5,403 nt of DNA from Bacteroidota bacterium. GTDB lineage: Bacteria; Bacteroidota; Bacteroidia; Bacteroidales; PXBB01. This document shows, piece after piece, positions 4,069 to 5,403 of the stretch (positions within the stretch are counted from its first letter, which is position 1; every line of letters starts with the position of its first letter). The stretch lies in contig JAKIYU010000189.1 in NCBI GenBank assembly GCA_022708385.1, positions 1 through 5,403 of the forward strand. Direction: 5' to 3'. The notes beneath the pieces were generated by a model. The model searched no databases. It worked only from the letters and a program-made list of their open reading frames with translations, and had not been told where the DNA came from. Position numbers and translations under genes: made by a program.

Positions 4069-5403
4069 CTAATATCCCAGTGTTTTCAGCATTGACTTAT
4101 AGCTTTGCTCCTTGGCAAATAGCCTTGGATAAGGCTCATTGTTTTCATCAAACTCAATAATGACATGTTTGGGGGCAGGAATCAGGCAGTGCTGAATACC
4201 ACCAAAACCGCCAAGCGATTCCTGGTAAGCTCCAGTATGAAACAGACCTATGTACAGAGGATTATCCTGTGGTATTTTTGGTAAAAATATCGCATTGGCA
4301 TGAGCCTCGGCATTATAATAGTCGTGGCTATCGCAGGTCAAGCCTCCAATATTCACACGTTGATACTCCTGTTCCCAATTATTTATAGCCAGTAAAATAA
4401 ACCTCTGATTAATCGCCCATGTGTCGGGTAATGTAGTCATAAACGAGCTGTCTATCATATTCCACAACTCCCTGTCGTTCTGTTGTTTCTGGTCTATAAC
4501 AGAAAACAAAACAGCTCCGCTCTCCCCTACTGTATAGGCACCAAACTCAGTAAAAATATCAGGTTCTGGCACCTCATTCTGTTGACAAATATTTTTTATC
4601 TGCTGCACAATTTCTTCTGCCATATATTCATAATCGTACGAAAAACCAAGTGTATTTTTAATAGGAAAACCACCGCCAATATTTAAAGTACTTAGTTCGG
4701 GGCACACTTTTTTAAGCTCACAATACACATTAACCGATTTTGATAATTCATTCCAATAGTAAGCCGAATCTTTTATACCTGTATTTATAAAAAAATGGAG
4801 CATTTTTAGCTCATATTTCGGATTCCCTTTTATGCGTTCGAGATAAAAGGGCACAATATCATTATAACGGATACCGAGCCTGGATGTATAAAATTCGAAC
4901 ATGGGCTCTTCCTCTGATGCTATTCTTATTCCCAGTTTAAAACTTCCGTTAATCAATTCATCGTAATAGTTTATTTCATTTTTATTATCAAGTATGGGTA
5001 TTGCATTAACAAAACCCATATTAATCAAATTACTTATATTCTGATAATATTGTGGCCTTTTAAATCCATTACATATAATAAATTTATCCTTTGTAATCAA
5101 TTTATTTTCATACAAATGTTCGACAATATGAATATCAAATGCAGATGATGTTTCAATATGAACATCATTTTTAAGCACTTCCTCTACTACAAATGAAAAA
5201 TGAGAACTCTTTGTGCAGTAGCAATAATAATACTCGCCCTCATAATCCGCTTTAGCCATAGCCACATTAAAAAGCCGCTTTGCACGCTGTATCTGGAATG
5301 ATATTTTGGGCAAATATGTAATTTTTAAAGGTGTGCCATATTGTTTTATTATATCCATCAAAGCTATATTGTTAAAATACAACTCATTATCAATAACCTT
5401 AAA
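4069..5403 (-). CDS. speA: Arginine decarboxylase-type PLP enzyme, fold type III (start beyond the right edge)
   Basis: 444 codons are visible, ending at TAG 4071-4069. The frame stays open to base 5403, so the N-terminus is outside the window; a TTG at 5382 should not be taken as the start, because the residues before it (FKVIDNE) fit the family. Numbering from the first visible codon, landmarks are the PLP-lysine strand YCYCTKSSH (Lys65), LHFFINTG near 203, the phosphate-binding glycine loop NIGGGFP (241-247), TEFGAYTVGESG (285-296), the catalytic GGLTCDSHDYY (353-363, Cys357 and Asp358) and FHTGAYQ (388-394) near the C-terminus. This is the alanine-racemase-fold decarboxylase group of about 460 residues that is annotated in Bacteroidota as arginine decarboxylase, making agmatine for polyamine synthesis in the cytoplasm. 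Arginine rather than another basic or carboxylated substrate is inferred from annotation habit, so the symbol is tentative. The alkD remnant starts on the next base after its stop, suggesting one transcript. Confidence 0.88.
   Translation of the reverse strand, partial: FKVIDNELYFNNIALMDIIKQYGTPLKITYLPKISFQIQRAKRLFNVAMAKADYEGEYYYCYCTKSSHFSFVVEEVLKNDVHIETSSAFDIHIVEHLYENKLITKDKFIICNGFKRPQYYQNISNLINMGFVNAIPILDNKNEINYYDELINGSFKLGIRIASEEEPMFEFYTSRLGIRYNDIVPFYLERIKGNPKYELKMLHFFINTGIKDSAYYWNELSKSVNVYCELKKVCPELSTLNIGGGFPIKNTLGFSYDYEYMAEEIVQQIKNICQQNEVPEPDIFTEFGAYTVGESGAVLFSVIDQKQQNDRELWNMIDSSFMTTLPDTWAINQRFILLAINNWEQEYQRVNIGGLTCDSHDYYNAEAHANAIFLPKIPQDNPLYIGLFHTGAYQESLGGFGGIQHCLIPAPKHVIIEFDENNEPYPRLFAKEQSYKSMLKTLGY

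Noticed and set aside
4483..4686. 67-codon plus-strand frame inside the decarboxylase
   Set aside because: It is antisense to the conserved glycine loop region of the enzyme and shows no family signature.
5380..5382. TTG as the start codon of the decarboxylase
   Set aside because: The frame continues open to the window edge and the residues before TTG fit the family N-terminus, so the real start lies outside.

Overview
The window looks like a chromosomal stretch from a member of the Bacteroidota. It is AT-rich, most starts lack a Shine-Dalgarno sequence, two sites match the Bacteroidota promoter form TAnnTTTG, and the transposase, NSS transporter and arginine-decarboxylase-type protein all read like Bacteroidota versions. 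This assignment rests on recalled family resemblance, not on a search.

Layout from left to right. (1) Bases 1-113 (minus) hold the N-terminus of an IS30-family transposase that runs off the left edge. It is preceded by a leader of nested inverted repeats (115-268) with a promoter-like site. (2) Bases 295-1542 (minus) form a three-gene arsenic-type operon, arsR - rhodanese-like - arsC. The arsC gene carries an in-frame amber codon directly after its catalytic P-loop, so it is annotated as broken unless the stop is suppressed or is a sequencing error. The rhodanese-like protein has Asp in place of the catalytic Cys. No arsenite efflux gene is visible; the IS30 element sits where the operon would continue. 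(3) The 106-bp divergent spacer (1543-1648) holds a 30-bp perfect palindrome next to the arsR start, the likely ArsR operator, and a candidate promoter for the plus-strand genes. (4) Bases 1649-3611 (plus) encode a LeuT-like sodium symporter with an unusual large periplasmic insertion before its last membrane helix. A 48-residue single-helix protein resembling MetS-type accessory subunits follows after a single base. (5) Bases 3613-4068 (minus) are the decayed remains of an AlkD-type DNA alkylation repair gene with three reading-frame breaks and a large internal deletion. It starts at the base after the stop of the next gene. (6) Bases 4069-5403 (minus) encode most of a fold-type III PLP-dependent arginine decarboxylase that runs off the right edge.

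The transporter and its small partner probably form one uptake unit. The ars genes form a metalloid-responsive unit that may no longer reduce arsenate. The decarboxylase feeds polyamine synthesis, and the alkD remnant was probably co-transcribed with it. Two broken genes plus an insertion sequence in about 5 kb suggest ongoing gene decay, although the single-base lesions could also be assembly errors. The most unusual points are the symporter's extra periplasmic domain, the amber-interrupted arsC, the multiply broken alkD hidden between annotated genes, and the nested hairpin leader of the IS30 element.
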